Notes: generated by a model not told the origin, from the letters alone. Shown: positions 43,160 to 53,426, counted from the stretch's first letter. The stretch is DNA of 64,000 nucleotides from Paenibacillus azoreducens (GCF_021654775.1 NZ_AP025343.1:5485501-5549500), one strand, 5' to 3'. Program-made: numbers and translations.

Positions 43160-43951
43160 TTACTCGATCCTCGGCTTGGCCGGATCGCAATTCGGCTTTG
43201 GCACTTCCCCGAACTGGGAAAGCTTCGTCAAATAATAACATTCCTCCCGATACATATGGTCCGGAACGAGTTTATTCAGGCGGCTCAAAAGCTCGGCGCT
43301 GATATCCAGTTCCTCCACCTCCAGCAAAAATGCCATAAAGGCTGACATTTCAACGTCGACGTCGCCATGAAACTTTTTGATCGAAGGATAGGTCGTTTTT
43401 AATGTCCGAAGATACCCCACCAATTCAAGGGCCTTCAAATAAAATTCATTAAAATGCTGCTCGAATTCCTTGCTTTTGCGAATGAGTCTTCTTTCAACTC
43501 CGTCCAGATCCGCCGCGATCGAAGCGGAATGGAATACCGCATCGGGCAGCCACAGCAGATCATGATGCAGCGGATGATAGAGCGGCACCGGCTTGCCCGC
43601 AACAAGTTCTTTTAAAATCCTCTCATATTCCTCAAGCTCATTAATCATATGGTTAAGGAATGTCGGAGACAATCCGATGACGACTTCTCCCAACAGTACA
43701 CGGTCAAGGAGACTTAATTTGAAAGCGCGTAAATCAGTGGTGGCCTGAAATGCCTGCTCATTGAGCTGCTTCAAATCTTCCGGCTGGATACTCCGCGCCT
43801 GGGCGAGCAGCCCGTCGAACAACCGAATAAACCGGTCCGCTAACTCAACGTCCTTTACTTCCTTCGAAGATAGCGCATTAAAGATGAATCTGGCATGATC
43901 CCCCAAAATCTGCAGCCAAAACCTGTGTTCAAACAGCGCATCGCCATTCAT
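43160..43951 (-). CDS. DUF2935 protein, predicted metal-binding four-helix fold
   Basis: A 263-residue soluble protein of the DUF2935 family. Two similar halves each begin with a His-rich helix: EHRFWLQILGDHARFIFNAL and LYHPLHHDLLWLPDAVFHSA. Acidic and His residues are spaced as in ferritin-like bundles, and the end has VPDHMYREECYYL. The family is common in spore-forming Bacillota and its biochemical role is not established. The gene stands alone and is convergent with the purine operon. No ligand or partner can be read from context. Confidence 0.8.
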   Translation of the reverse strand: MNGDALFEHRFWLQILGDHARFIFNALSSKEVKDVELADRFIRLFDGLLAQARSIQPEDLKQLNEQAFQATTDLRAFKLSLLDRVLLGEVVIGLSPTFLNHMINELEEYERILKELVAGKPVPLYHPLHHDLLWLPDAVFHSASIAADLDGVERRLIRKSKEFEQHFNEFYLKALELVGYLRTLKTTYPSIKKFHGDVDVEMSAFMAFLLEVEELDISAELLSRLNKLVPDHMYREECYYLTKLSQFGEVPKPNCDPAKPRIE

Positions 43952-44088
43952 GCAAAAGCCCCCCTCATCCTAAACTTGAAACCAGCTATGAATATATGCT
44001 TTCCAGGGTTGTACTTATGCCTGAGGCATTTGGATTCAAGTATATATCGTATAATGAGAGGGGCCATGAGCGATGAGCGGGAAACAGA

Positions 44089-47000
44089 TTATTGGGGATC
44101 CGGAATAACAAAGGATATCATCGTTCCTACTCCGGGCTGGCTCTCAATCATCAAGCCCTGCCCGTACCGCTGCAGCAGCCGCCGATTTGTATTTAGCAGT
44201 CCGATACCGGATTTAGGCATTCTTTTGCTAGAATTCAGAAGATGCTTTACTTCCTCCTCTGTCATCCCTTTACCGTTATCCTTCACTTCAAACAGCGTGG
44301 CATTCCGCTTCCGGATCACCCGAATTCGCACCGTTCCTCCCTGCAATCGGCTCAGCAGTCCATGTTTCACCGCATTTTCCACAAGCGGCTGCAGCGTCAA
44401 AGGCGGCACATTCAGGGACAACCCCGGAGCCAGCTCCCATTCCACGGATAAACGGTCTTTAAACCGTTCCTGTTCAATGTAGAGATAAGCCTCCACAAGA
44501 TTCAGCTCATGCGAAAGGGGAACAAGCTGCTCCGCATTCAAAAAGTCGATGCTGATCCGCAAATATGACGTAAACGCCTCGGCGAGATCACGCATTCTAT
44601 CCAGATCGAACTCGCTTAAGGCCATGATCGAGTTGATCGTATTAAAGAGAAAATGCGGCTGGATTTGAGTTTGCAAATAAGCCGCCTCCATACGCAGTCT
44701 GTCGCTTACCGATTGCTTCAGAGTCGCCAGCGACAAAACGCGGTATTTCAGCTCCATGGCATCCACGGGTTTGGCGACGTAATCATTGGCCCCCGCCATA
44801 AACCCGGCATAAATGTCTTCAGGTTGGCTTCGTGCCGTCAGCAGCAAAACCGGCAGCTCGGATATCGTGAATCGTTCCCGTACGATTTTGGTCAATTCAT
44901 AGCCGGACATATGCGGCATCATGACATCGGATATAAGCAAATCCCATGGCTCGGATTCCAGCATGTCCAATGCTTCCCGTGCAGATGCCGCCGTTCCGAT
45001 GCGATACTTGTCCTCATGGAAAATTCCCGCCAGCACCTTCAGATTGACCGGATCGTCCTCTACGACAAGCAGATTCATTTTCCCTGGTGAGCTTTCGCCT
45101 GCATAAGCAATCGTTTCACTGATCAATGCGGTTTCCGCTGTCGCCGCCGCGTCACTGAAGAGCAGCCGGCTACTCGGGATTTTTCCCAGTTCCTCCTTCA
45201 GACTGCTGTTAGGATCGCCTGATAGCTTAAGCCTGCTCGCCGCATGCTCCGCGATCGGCAGATTAAAGCTGAACACCGAACCCTTACCCGGCTCGGAATC
45301 AACCGATAATTTGCCGCCGTGCAGTTCAACCAGCTGCTTGCATATGCTCAGCCCTAGTCCGATGCCGCCGCTGCCCGCCGCTCCTTCCCCCTGCTCATAA
45401 GGCATAAAGATCTGCTTCTGCAGCGGCTTGGCAATGCCATGTCCGGTATCCGCCACATGAATGATTACCTGTTTTCCCTGAGCCCGGGCGGAGACTGTAA
45501 CCGAGCCCTCATCGGTGTATTTCACCGCATTATGCATCAGATTGAAAATAATTTGCACCAGCCGTTTTTCATCGGCATATACGGGCGGCAGCGATTCCAG
45601 CATAGACATTTTCAATTGCACGGGTTTTCTCTCGACCATAAACGAAAGCATGTCCACAACGCCCGATACGACCGCTTGAATCCGAAGCGGCTCCTGCTTG
45701 AGCACAATCTGCTGCTCCTTTAACCTGGCGATATCCAGCAGATCATTTAACATGCCCGACATCCGGCGGCTGATCGAGATAAGCAGTTCCATGTCGGCAT
45801 AACTTTTGGAATTTAGCGTACGCCTTTCCCGGGTTACGACCGATTGCGCGATATTGATGATGCCATGCAGCGGCGTACGCAATTCATGAGAGGTATTCGC
45901 TAAAAACCGGTTCTTCCGTTCATCGGCCTCCTGCAGCTGTTCGTTTAATCTGGCGTTCTCCGCGGCATTGCGAAAATATCTTTTAAACCAATACGCCGAA
46001 AAACCGATGAGAGCGGCAATGACGTAAACAGGGAAGTAAACCGTATTTTGGCTCGAATGCTGCACGAATCCTCCCCAAATGATGCCGGATAAAATGCTGG
46101 CGGCCGAAAGCAATAAAAAGAAAGAATCCTGGCGGTTATTGTAAACCATTTTGCCGACCAGATAGACAAACCATAGGACAGGAAAGAGATAAAGCGTACT
46201 AAAAATTTTGAAAACATACGAATCATGGACGAAGCTTGCCGGCGAAACCAGCAGGAATGCCGAATAGATGCCATGCAGCGCCACATAGACATAAAATAAT
46301 TTCCCGCGCCGCGTCTCTCCCGAAAAGGCTCTCCCCATCATCAGCATGAAGAAAGCCAGCCACAGATAAGAAAGAATCTTGATCTTGAGCCCCCAGGTAT
46401 AATTGAGGGGAAGCCATAACATCAATAGCGAATCATGGTCGGATACTACCGTTATGCCGGCTGCCAGCAGCAAAAGCGCAAAGACCAGAAACGCTTTTTC
46501 TTTGGGATGAAGGCAAAAGAGTATAACGGCATAAAATCCATGCAGCAAGAAAATAATGAAGGTCACCATTTGAAACCCGATCGAATACCAGCGCTGAAAT
46601 TCAACGGCAGCCTGAGAACCGAAACGGACTGAACGCGTGAGTCCCCCCTGATGGGGATGATCGAAGTTCGCAACCTGGACAAGCAGTTCAATCTCTTTTT
46701 GACCATTTGCATTATAGCTTGCAGTATAGGAAACCTCCCGAGGCTGATAGGCGCTCTCCACTCCCGCCGGATGCCCGAATTCGGCCGCAGTCTGGCCGTT
46801 GAATTCGATGATGGACGAGGTCTTGATTTCCTGAACCCATAATCCAAAAGGCTGATCGAGCGGATCGGCCAAAATCCGCAGTCTGTATGTACCGTAACCG
46901 TATGAATCGCTTTTATTGCCGTGCCAGCCCCCGCGCCAATCCCCGGGAACCTGAACATAGTCCCGCTTGCCTTCGGGGCGGATTGCTTCGCTGTTTGAAA

Positions 47001-47193
47001 TCAGCCTGTCGGGATAAAATTCCCACTCCCCATCCAGGGTGACCGTATGCTTGTTATCAAACTTCATCCCCCGCAAATCCACAACGCCCTGGACTGCCTG
47101 CATCTGCTGCGAATCATCAAAAACGTCAAACCAAACCCAGCGTATCCCAAGCAATAGAATAATATATAGAAATAGAAAGGCTAATTGTTTCAT
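44089..47193 (-). CDS. Hybrid sensor with two histidine kinase modules (HisKA + REC + LytS/YesM-type)
   Basis: A 1034-residue membrane sensor. After an N-terminal helix comes an extracellular carbohydrate-binding-like domain (about 35-195, with [10 protein letters not shown] and GYGTYRLRI), then about seven membrane helices (200-405). A HisKA domain follows (SHELRTP, His436) with an HATPase ([33 protein letters not shown]). Next is a receiver domain (VVEDD, Asp756 in [10 protein letters not shown], then [11 protein letters not shown]). Last is a second kinase of the LytS/YesM class ([13 protein letters not shown], His847) with its own HATPase ([26 protein letters not shown]). No response regulator is adjacent, so outputs are unknown. 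Confidence 0.9.
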   Translation of the reverse strand: MKQLAFLFLYIILLLGIRWVWFDVFDDSQQMQAVQGVVDLRGMKFDNKHTVTLDGEWEFYPDRLISNSEAIRPEGKRDYVQVPGDWRGGWHGNKSDSYGYGTYRLRILADPLDQPFGLWVQEIKTSSIIEFNGQTAAEFGHPAGVESAYQPREVSYTASYNANGQKEIELLVQVANFDHPHQGGLTRSVRFGSQAAVEFQRWYSIGFQMVTFIIFLLHGFYAVILFCLHPKEKAFLVFALLLLAAGITVVSDHDSLLMLWLPLNYTWGLKIKILSYLWLAFFMLMMGRAFSGETRRGKLFYVYVALHGIYSAFLLVSPASFVHDSYVFKIFSTLYLFPVLWFVYLVGKMVYNNRQDSFFLLLSAASILSGIIWGGFVQHSSQNTVYFPVYVIAALIGFSAYWFKRYFRNAAENARLNEQLQEADERKNRFLANTSHELRTPLHGIINIAQSVVTRERRTLNSKSYADMELLISISRRMSGMLNDLLDIARLKEQQIVLKQEPLRIQAVVSGVVDMLSFMVERKPVQLKMSMLESLPPVYADEKRLVQIIFNLMHNAVKYTDEGSVTVSARAQGKQVIIHVADTGHGIAKPLQKQIFMPYEQGEGAAGSGGIGLGLSICKQLVELHGGKLSVDSEPGKGSVFSFNLPIAEHAASRLKLSGDPNSSLKEELGKIPSSRLLFSDAAATAETALISETIAYAGESSPGKMNLLVVEDDPVNLKVLAGIFHEDKYRIGTAASAREALDMLESEPWDLLISDVMMPHMSGYELTKIVRERFTISELPVLLLTARSQPEDIYAGFMAGANDYVAKPVDAMELKYRVLSLATLKQSVSDRLRMEAAYLQTQIQPHFLFNTINSIMALSEFDLDRMRDLAEAFTSYLRISIDFLNAEQLVPLSHELNLVEAYLYIEQERFKDRLSVEWELAPGLSLNVPPLTLQPLVENAVKHGLLSRLQGGTVRIRVIRKRNATLFEVKDNGKGMTEEEVKHLLNSSKRMPKSGIGLLNTNRRLLQRYGQGLMIESQPGVGTMISFVIPDPQ

Positions 47194-47711
47194 GGAATCG
47201 AATAACCCCCGAGATAAAATCGCTCGTTCGCGAGATGCATAAATTTATATCGATTCTACAATTATACGTTAATTCCAACAGGGCAGATATATGCGCGTAG
47301 AAGTTTGTGCGAGAAAGCAGCTGCTAACGAAACCAGGTATCGTTATTTGGGTCAAATAGAACTTTTTCCAATTCTAACGAAACGCTGTATCGCTATTCAT
47401 CAAAATAGACGGTGATGGGACTGGATTTTGCCTCAATAACGATTGGTAGTTTCGTTACGTTTGATTTGGCCTTGTTTTTGCGGTTTTAACGTTTCCCAGT
47501 TTCGTTTAGAACAAGAGCAAGCTTGCCCCGGGGAAAATTGCTGCCCCAGATTGCCTCAGATCGCGACTTTATTGGCTCTGCTCAGATTGCCTTGGATCGT
47601 TTTAGATTGGCGCTGCCTCAAAGTTGCCGTTTTAAACGGTCGCTTCAGTTCTCGAGCTTGCGAACGCCGGCCATTTTTGCGGGTACCGAAAGCGCAGAAC
47701 CCTCACAGTCA
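47194..47711. other. Intergenic region with family A dyad element
   Basis: No gene. It contains the family A repeat (47323-47510) and then unremarkable sequence up to the terminator of the DAHP synthase gene. Confidence 0.55.
47323..47510. repeat. Dyad repeat family A (TAACGAAAC), copy 2
   Basis: Direct half-units GCTAACGAAACCAGGTATCG and TTCTAACGAAACGCTGTATC (47323, 47372) face inverted half-units AATAACGATTGGTAGTTTCG and TTAACGTTTCCCAGTTTCGT (ending about 47458 and 47508). The layout matches copy 1 at 10189. Confidence 0.7.
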
Positions 47712-47767
47712 AAAAAAACGGATCTCCCCTGTTGGCTAATGCCACGCCTGGGAAAATCCGTTTTGCT
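47712..47767 (-). terminator. Terminator of the DAHP synthase gene
   Basis: On the minus strand AAACGGATTTTCCC pairs with GGGGAGATCCGTTT followed by eight T. Confidence 0.7.
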
Positions 47768-47802
47768 TCTATTGTAAAATCCCGATTCTATAAAAATCCC
47801 GA

Positions 47803-48873
47803 TTATAACAGTCCCGATCTTTTAACCTCTTCGTAGAATTCATGGAACTGCGGAATGTTAAGCTGCTGCGCCGCATCTGACAACGCCGTTGCCGGATCAG
47901 GATGCACCTCGACCATAATGCCGTCCGCGCCTGCGGCCAAGCCCGCCTTGGCGCATGGAGCCAGGATATCCTTGCGTCCTGTCGAATGCGTAACGTCAAC
48001 CAATACCGGAAGATGCGTTTCCTGCTTCAGAATTGGCACCGCGGAAATATCCAGCGTATTGCGTGTAGCTTTTTCGTAGGTGCGGATGCCCCGTTCGATG
48101 AGCATGACCTGGGTGTTGCCGCGGGAAACGATGTATTCCGCCGCATGGACGAATTCATCCAGTGTTGCCGCGAGACCGCGTTTCAGCAGGATTGGGGTTT
48201 TCACTTCCCCCGCCGCTTTCAGCAGTTCGAAGTTTTGCATGTTTCTTGCACCGATCTGGATGACGTCAATGTAATCGCAAGCCAGCTCGATGTGGGCCGG
48301 GTCCACGATCTCGCTGATCGTTTTCAATCCGAACTCGGCGCCTACTTCTTTCAAAATCTTCAAACCTTCAATGCCAAGACCCTGGAAATCATAAGGCGAG
48401 GTTCTCGGTTTGAACGCTCCTCCGCGCATGACGGTAATGCCGGCTTCCTTCAATGCCTTGGCCACCGTACGCACCTGCTCGTAGCTTTCTACGGAACAAG
48501 GTCCGGCAATCATGATCGGTTTGCTGCCGCCAATCGTCACATCCCCAAGCTGAATCAGCGTATCTTCCGGTTTCTTTTTGCGGCTGACCAAAAGAGCCTT
48601 ACTGTGATCGTCCTGCTGCATGGTCAGCGTTGCTTGAAAAATTTGCTTGAACAGATGGCGTACGGTTTCATGGCTAAACGGCCCTTCGTTGGCGGCAACC
48701 AGCTTTTCAAGCATTTCTTTCTCGCGTACGGGATCGAATTTGGGAACGCCCTGCTTTTCTTTTTCTACTCTTAGCTCCTGGGCAATCCGTGCCCGCTCCG
48801 ATAACAATCCGAGCAATTGAAGATTTACCTCATCCAATTTGGTACGTAGTTGTTCCAAACGTCCTTCATTCAT
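47803..48873 (-). CDS. aroA: 3-deoxy-7-phosphoheptulonate synthase fused to chorismate mutase
   Basis: A 356-residue bifunctional enzyme (symbol as used in B. subtilis). The N-terminal AroQ-type chorismate mutase (about 1-90, [20 protein letters not shown]) is followed by a type Ibeta DAHP synthase. This joins phosphoenolpyruvate and erythrose-4-phosphate to begin the shikimate pathway ([20 protein letters not shown], then [19 protein letters not shown] and [20 protein letters not shown]). The mutase part probably serves as the prephenate/chorismate feedback sensor. The ATG at 48873 follows GGGAGAG; the frame extends upstream only into the T-box terminator. Expression is set by that T-box. 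Confidence 0.93.
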   Translation of the reverse strand: MNEGRLEQLRTKLDEVNLQLLGLLSERARIAQELRVEKEKQGVPKFDPVREKEMLEKLVAANEGPFSHETVRHLFKQIFQATLTMQQDDHSKALLVSRKKKPEDTLIQLGDVTIGGSKPIMIAGPCSVESYEQVRTVAKALKEAGITVMRGGAFKPRTSPYDFQGLGIEGLKILKEVGAEFGLKTISEIVDPAHIELACDYIDVIQIGARNMQNFELLKAAGEVKTPILLKRGLAATLDEFVHAAEYIVSRGNTQVMLIERGIRTYEKATRNTLDISAVPILKQETHLPVLVDVTHSTGRKDILAPCAKAGLAAGADGIMVEVHPDPATALSDAAQQLNIPQFHEFYEEVKRSGLL

Positions 48874-48910
48874 CTTGAATCTCTCCCTCTCCAGAATATG
48901 TTTAAAAACA

Positions 48911-48943
48911 AAAAGACCCCTGTCCGCCAAGGGACGAGGAGTC
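48911..48943 (-). terminator. T-box regulated terminator
   Basis: On the minus strand GACTCCTCGTCC pairs with GGACAGGGGTC and is followed by CTTTTTGTTTTT. It overlaps the T-box sequence, as expected for a terminator/antiterminator switch. Confidence 0.85.
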
Positions 48944-48971
48944 GTGGTACCACCCTTATTAGATATGCTAA

Positions 48972-49035
48972 ATTAACCCCACAAAGCGGGGCTCTGGCCT
49001 CGAAGCCGATTCAGATACTTTGCGGGGAACCCGGA
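48972..49035 (+). repeat. Family C element inside the T-box leader
   Basis: Starts ATTAACCCCACAAAG and ends ATACTTTGCGGGGAACCCGGA, the same length (64 bp) and ends as the copy at 36946, with a more diverged centre. It sits in the transcribed leader between Stem I and the antiterminator, and can form its own hairpin there. Confidence 0.75.
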
Positions 49036-49270
49036 AAGTACGCTTAAAGCCGCACATCTCACTTATGACCTTTTAACGCAAGGGTACGGGTATTCCTACA
49101 AGCCGCATATTAATGCAGCGGTCAGATACCGGCTCCGGAATGAACTTCAGCGAGGTAGTGTTAGTCGGATGCTCTCAGTCCGTCGGCATGCCGTCCCTGT
49201 TAAAATCTTTCTCCGCCTACTCTTTCCTTCATTGCTTGTGTGAAGTATAGCTGTAATTTAAATTAAAAGC

Positions 49271-49299
49271 ATTATATTACAATGGTACGATTATGGCAA
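49271..49299 (-). promoter_or_regulatory. SigA promoter of the T-box/DAHP synthase transcript
   Basis: Minus-strand TTGCCA, exactly 17 bp, TATAAT; transcription would begin near 49264. Confidence 0.8.
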
Positions 49300-49386
49300 G
49301 TCTTTCATCAAAATACTTTGGTACTTTAACGAAAAAAAGGCGATTGCCCAAATTAAGAATATGACCGGGAAATCGGCCCGCTTAAA

Positions 49387-49513
49387 ATAACCCCACAAAG
49401 AGTATCGGAAAGAAGTCCGACGCCTCTCACATAGGGGCGCTTTTGCGAAGCATAAGTACGGAGTGACGTGTAGCCTTTGAAGCCTATTCCGATTACTTTG
49501 CAGGGACCCCGGA
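49387..49513 (+). repeat. Family C element with one 63-bp module
   Basis: 127 bp: the 64-bp core (ATAACCCCACAAAG ... GATTACTTTGCAGGGACCCC) split by one 63-bp module that begins AGTATCGGAAAGAAGTCCGA and contains CCTCTCACATAGGGG and CTTTTGCGAAGCATAAG hairpins. It ends 21 bp from the 3' end of the Spo0E-like gene. Confidence 0.85.
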
Positions 49514-49533
49514 AGTTTATACTTTCTGAGATG

Positions 49534-49719
49534 TTAAGAAAGCGGCTTGTCCGACTTTTGATCCTTCACCGCTCTGTTATAATTGTTGATGAGTTCATCC
49601 AAAACCATGGACTGTCTGATTACTTTGGGATTCCAAACATCGCCGTACTGCTGTACCATCCGGTAAAGTCTTTGCCTCGCCTCCTCCATGGAGATTTGGG
49701 TTAATTCCACGCTATTCAT
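49534..49719 (-). CDS. Spo0E-like sporulation aspartyl-phosphatase
   Basis: A 61-residue protein with the Spo0E family pattern: a basic helix (EEARQRLYRMVQQYG), a loop, then the signature SMVLDELINNYNR (family SxxLDxLI). Members dephosphorylate phosphorylated Spo0A and so restrain sporulation. The size and helix-loop-helix plan are normal. It stands alone between the DAHP synthase transcript and a repeat on one side and an empty region on the other. A TAAT-rich segment upstream could hold its promoter, and GGAGGATC lies before the ATG. Confidence 0.85.
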   Translation of the reverse strand: MNSVELTQISMEEARQRLYRMVQQYGDVWNPKVIRQSMVLDELINNYNRAVKDQKSDKPLS

Positions 49720-50276
49720 TAATCTTGATCCTCCCTATCGCTTGACTAACTTTTGGCGGTCTGTGAACCATGCCGCAACGTCAAAACGGCACTGGCTTTA
49801 CAGATGCGTTACTTTCATTCTGCGACCCTATCCGCTTTCGGAGACATCTTGAACACTCGGATAACTTTGCCTTCTTCACCGCTCTAAAGCGGTTTGGGGC
49901 GCCATTCATTATGTATTTGCGTGCTGCTTTCATTCCTATGGCAACATCCAAATGCGGCTTGCTATGCGAAGCTAATATATACGAATATCTCCTTGTCGGA
50001 AATCTAATATAAATATGAAAATAATATCCTTATACAAGTAATATTATGTTGGATTTTATACGTTGGTCAATAACAAAATATGTTGCAATTTAATGAATAT
50101 TCGACCATGAAGTTCCATCTATTACAAACGATGATTTTTCTATATTTTCCCTGTATTTAGTAGTAAAATTGTTAAATCGCGGCTTTGCAAAACAACGACC
50201 CGATTCATTACAATATACTTGAGGAATTTGCAAAATACTGTCATATTTATAACGCCACCCAAAGGAAGGTATACCA
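49720..50276. other. Intergenic region, AT-rich toward the right
   Basis: No gene recognised. An 80-codon frame at 49770-50012 resembles no family I know and is probably chance. The AT-rich 49980-50270 segment presumably contains the promoter of the TetR gene. Confidence 0.45.
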
Positions 50277-50831
50277 ATGTCGCAAACTACCAAAAAAGCG
50301 TTGGCAGCTTCCCTGAAAAAAATGCTGGCCGAAAAAACGCTCGATAAAATTACGGTCAAAGATATTGTTGAAGACTGCGAAGTAAACCGCCAGACCTTTT
50401 ATTATCATTTTCAGGATATTTATGCGCTGATGGAATGGATTTTTGTGAATGAAGCAGCACAAGCGCTCGACGGGAAAAAGACGTACGACACCTGGCAGCA
50501 AGGATTTTACCAGATTTTCGAGTACATGCTGAATAATAAGGCATTTATTGAAAACACGCTTCATTCATCCAATCGCGACTATGTCGAGAGATTTTTGTAT
50601 GACACCACATTTAATCTTCTGCTTGAGGTCGTCAAAGAACAAGCCGCCAATATGAAAGTAACCGATGAAAATAAAAAATTCATTGCGAATTTTTATAAAT
50701 TTGCCTTTGTCGGCATCGTAAAGGATTGGATCCGCAGCGGCATGAAAGAAGATCCGGAAAAAATCATAGACCATATCGATGTGCTCATTAAAGGCGATTT
50801 TAAAAAAGCGCTTGAAACCTACGAACGTTAG
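50277..50831 (+). CDS. TetR/AcrR family transcriptional regulator
   Basis: A 184-residue regulator. The N-terminal TetR helix-turn-helix (KITVKDIVEDCEVNRQTFYY then HFQDIYALMEWIF) is clear. The C-terminal part (GFYQIFEYMLNNKAFIENTL ... FYKFAFVGIVKDWIRSGMKE) is the TetR_C_8 type found in DhaS-like proteins. An MFS transporter gene lies 126 bp downstream in the same orientation and may be its target. The start follows AAAGGAAGG. Confidence 0.88.
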   Translation: MSQTTKKALAASLKKMLAEKTLDKITVKDIVEDCEVNRQTFYYHFQDIYALMEWIFVNEAAQALDGKKTYDTWQQGFYQIFEYMLNNKAFIENTLHSSNRDYVERFLYDTTFNLLLEVVKEQAANMKVTDENKKFIANFYKFAFVGIVKDWIRSGMKEDPEKIIDHIDVLIKGDFKKALETYER

Positions 50832-50957
50832 CAGCAGTCAAACCGCCGCGAATAATTAATCCGTTCTACCGCCTTCTTATCCGTCATCCGGTAGTCTCCT
50901 TGAGCGTCAAATTTTTATAATGACAATGAACTTTGACTCACAGGGAGGTATTCAACT

Positions 50958-52175
50958 ATGGAACGAGCCGCCTCAACGGCTGCTGCCGTCCGTCAACACG
51001 CCTTCTGGCCCATGATCCTGACGGGTATGTTTATGGTCATTGCTACATCGGGACTAACCCGTGCGGCTTTTGGCGCCGTGCTTCCCTATATGAAAGAAGG
51101 TCTTGGATTATCCAATTCGGAATCGGGGTTGCTTGGCACGATGATGTTTCTCGGCTATCTGATCACCGTCGGCCTGTCCGGACCCATGTCCATCAAATGG
51201 GGAGCCAAAGCCGTTCTTCTTACCGGCGGATGGCTTGTTGTCATCAGCTTGTTTGGACTAGCGATCGTCCCGTCCTTCTGGCTTTCATGCCTCTTCATCC
51301 TGATCATGGGAGGGGGCAGCGCCTTGGTATTCACGCCGCTTGTATCCATTATGGTCGCCGCATTTCCCGATAAAAGGGGTGTTGTACTCGGGCTTTTGCT
51401 TAGCGGCGCCGGAACGGGCATGTTTTTGAGCGGCATTATCGTGCCCCAAATCGTCAGCCATGCTCCTCAGCCGGGCTTTCGCACGGTATGGCTCATTTTT
51501 GGCATATTCGCTCTAATCGTCCAGATCGTCTCTTACATGCTGCTGAAGAGTTCTTCCGCCGCAGCCCAAACCAAAGGTTCTCAAGATAAACCCAACTGGT
51601 TCAGAAACAAGGACATTCTGGTCACCGCAGGTTTATATTTCGCAGTGGGAATGGCTTATCTGGTGCCGATGCTCTATCAGACAAGTTATATGATGGAGCT
51701 TCAATTCTCAGATACGATCGCCGGTTTGACTTTTTCGGTTGCGGGCATTTTCGGCATCGTCGGCGGTCCCGGCTGGGGAGCGCTGTCCGACCGGATCGGC
51801 CTGCGGAAGACGCTTATCATCGCCATCGTTTCCGCGATAGTAGGCAATGTTCTGCCTGTCATGTTCGAGAACTTGTTCAGCTTCATCGTCTCGGCGGCTC
51901 TTCTGGGTTCCACAATCGGAGGGATTGTGACCCTGGTCCAGGCGAAGGCATCCCATCAGGTCACGCCGATGTATATATCGGTGGTGATCGGGTTTATCTC
52001 CGTCTTTTATGCCGTCGGGCAAATGCTTGGTCCGATTCTGGCCAGCACATTTATCGAATACGGCGGGGGTTTTGCCGCAGCTTATTTGTTTGGTGGGGCA
52101 GTCTATCTTATTGCCCTGCTGCTGGAATTATTGTCAAAGCCCAAAGCGCAGGATTCAACGTCTTCAGAACAATGA
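50958..52175 (+). CDS. MFS transporter (YbfB/YjiJ-like)
   Basis: A 405-residue protein with about 12 membrane helices. FGAVLPYMKEGLGLSNSESG and the GWGALSDRIGLRKTLI motif after helix 8 are typical of the major facilitator superfamily. It resembles the YbfB/YjiJ branch, whose substrates are mostly unknown. It follows a TetR gene and ends at a strong terminator. The ribosome binding site is GGGAGG. Confidence 0.85.
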   Translation: MERAASTAAAVRQHAFWPMILTGMFMVIATSGLTRAAFGAVLPYMKEGLGLSNSESGLLGTMMFLGYLITVGLSGPMSIKWGAKAVLLTGGWLVVISLFGLAIVPSFWLSCLFILIMGGGSALVFTPLVSIMVAAFPDKRGVVLGLLLSGAGTGMFLSGIIVPQIVSHAPQPGFRTVWLIFGIFALIVQIVSYMLLKSSSAAAQTKGSQDKPNWFRNKDILVTAGLYFAVGMAYLVPMLYQTSYMMELQFSDTIAGLTFSVAGIFGIVGGPGWGALSDRIGLRKTLIIAIVSAIVGNVLPVMFENLFSFIVSAALLGSTIGGIVTLVQAKASHQVTPMYISVVIGFISVFYAVGQMLGPILASTFIEYGGGFAAAYLFGGAVYLIALLLELLSKPKAQDSTSSEQ

Positions 52176-52192
52176 TGCAGAGTATTTTCAGC

Positions 52193-52244
52193 AAAAAATA
52201 GCGAGGTTCGCGGTCAGTTTCACGCGAACGCTCGCTATTTTTTT
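52193..52244. terminator. Bidirectional terminator
   Basis: AAAAATAGCGAG and TTCGCG pair with CGCGAA and GCTCGCTATTTTTTT between the convergent MFS and M23 genes. Confidence 0.85.
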
Positions 52245-52286
52245 CATAGGCTCTTGCCCACTTCGCGGATTGTGATGATGGAAAAC

Positions 52287-52333
52287 CGCATGTGGTGGAC
52301 CTCTGTCATGCAACGCCACCGCGCGCTGGGAGC
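52287..52333 (+). repeat. Dispersed segment shared with 42868-42914
   Basis: CCGCATGTGGTGGACCTCTG then TCATGCAACGCCACCGCGCG and CTGGGAG, nearly identical to the minus strand at 42868. Both copies lie between convergent genes. Confidence 0.65.
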
Positions 52334-52406
52334 TGCGCCGAATCGCGGCATGAGCCAAAAAAGAAGAACAGGCTCTGCATCATGGCTAAGCATCACTAGA
52401 TCCTAT

Positions 52407-53426
52407 CTATTTTATAGGCATAAATTCTCCCTTGACCGGCTCGATTCCCCCAGCCCATTGGATAGGAATGGCATGTGATTGGAATAATTCCGCCCCATCG
52501 GATACTTGGAAATGAAGATGTGGTTCGCTGGAGTTCCCCGAATTGCCGAGATGTCCGATCACATCTCCCGCGCGAACCCGGTCCCCCGGTTTTACGGTCA
52601 CCGAACCTTTTTTAAGATGCGCCAAGTAGCTGTACTCCCCGCCATGCTGAATAACAACAACGTTGCCGGCAGGCGCTTTTTCATTCATTACGCCAACAGG
52701 TTCATTGTCCGGTATATCATTCACAATCGAAACGACAACCCCGTCGGCAGGCGCCAGAATTTCCTTTCCGAAAGCATAATAGCTCTCATTACGGGTTGGA
52801 TCCCCCGAGTAAGAATACCCGTCCTTCGCTTGAACGATATCATAGGCGTATCTCTGGCTTTCGTATTCATAATGATAATTTAAAAGTACGTTCGTTCCTC
52901 CCCAGAATACAAGCCAATCCTCTCCCTGAAATGGCAGCTTATACGTTACTGCCGTCTTCTTTTTATCCTGTTCCGGCCAGCCCGGATGACCGTTAATTTG
53001 AAGTCCTAGAATGTCACCCTGTTCATTGAAAACGCCAGCAATGCCTTTAGCCTTGTCCGGGGTGAACCATATCCGGGTATCTCCGCCGTTCAATTGCATA
53101 CGGGCGACTTGTTCAAAGGAACCCGCCCCTTTCAAGAACGCTTGCATCGCCTCAGTAAACTCCGCCAAATGAACCTGCTTCTTAAAGTCGTCGCTGAAGC
53201 GTCCATATACGTCTTCATAACGTCCCTTCAACAGCTCTTGCGGAAGCTCATCCGGCAATGAGATGGCCCGCTCTTTGTTTTCTTCGATTTTGGCGTCAGC
53301 ACTATTAGACATAGGTTTCTCTCCTTTCCAACTGCAAGCTGTCAATGCACCGATGCATAGACTAAGCGTTAGGAGAGCTGCTCCATATCGCACAACTCTC
53401 CTCGATTTCATCCGTAACTTCTCCAA
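52407..53426 (-). CDS. M23 (LytM-type) peptidase lipoprotein with DUF3887-like domain
   Basis: A 339-residue lipoprotein: basic N-terminus, hydrophobic segment and lipobox LTAC (about Cys31). A DUF3887-like domain (about 60-150) is followed by a zinc peptidase M23 domain: NYHYEYESQRYAYDI, where QRYAYD carries the ligand Asp, GNVVVIQHGGEYSYLAHLKK, and the HxH pair in SSEPHLHFQV. It probably cuts peptidoglycan or acts on the wall at the outer face of the membrane. A large family C repeat separates it from a divergent two-component system, which may regulate it. The start at 53426 has AAGGAGG upstream. Confidence 0.88.
   Translation of the reverse strand: MEKLRMKSRRVVRYGAALLTLSLCIGALTACSWKGEKPMSNSADAKIEENKERAISLPDELPQELLKGRYEDVYGRFSDDFKKQVHLAEFTEAMQAFLKGAGSFEQVARMQLNGGDTRIWFTPDKAKGIAGVFNEQGDILGLQINGHPGWPEQDKKKTAVTYKLPFQGEDWLVFWGGTNVLLNYHYEYESQRYAYDIVQAKDGYSYSGDPTRNESYYAFGKEILAPADGVVVSIVNDIPDNEPVGVMNEKAPAGNVVVIQHGGEYSYLAHLKKGSVTVKPGDRVRAGDVIGHLGNSGNSSEPHLHFQVSDGAELFQSHAIPIQWAGGIEPVKGEFMPIK

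Larger units (their letters stand above)
48906..49264 (-). promoter_or_regulatory. T-box riboswitch leader of the DAHP synthase gene
   Basis: The minus strand has the canonical T-box AAGGGTGGTACCACGACTCC (48938-48957), which pairs with uncharged tRNA acceptor ends. Upstream is a Stem I region with GACTGAGAGCATCCGAC and GCTGAAGTTCATTCCGGAGC. A TTC followed by A in that segment is a candidate Phe specifier codon, which would suit aromatic amino acid synthesis; this reading is tentative. A 64-bp family C repeat lies between Stem I and the antiterminator. Confidence 0.85.

Noticed and set aside
43895..44482. 195-codon plus-strand frame
   Set aside because: It overlaps the 3' end of the large hybrid kinase in antisense and shows no family features.
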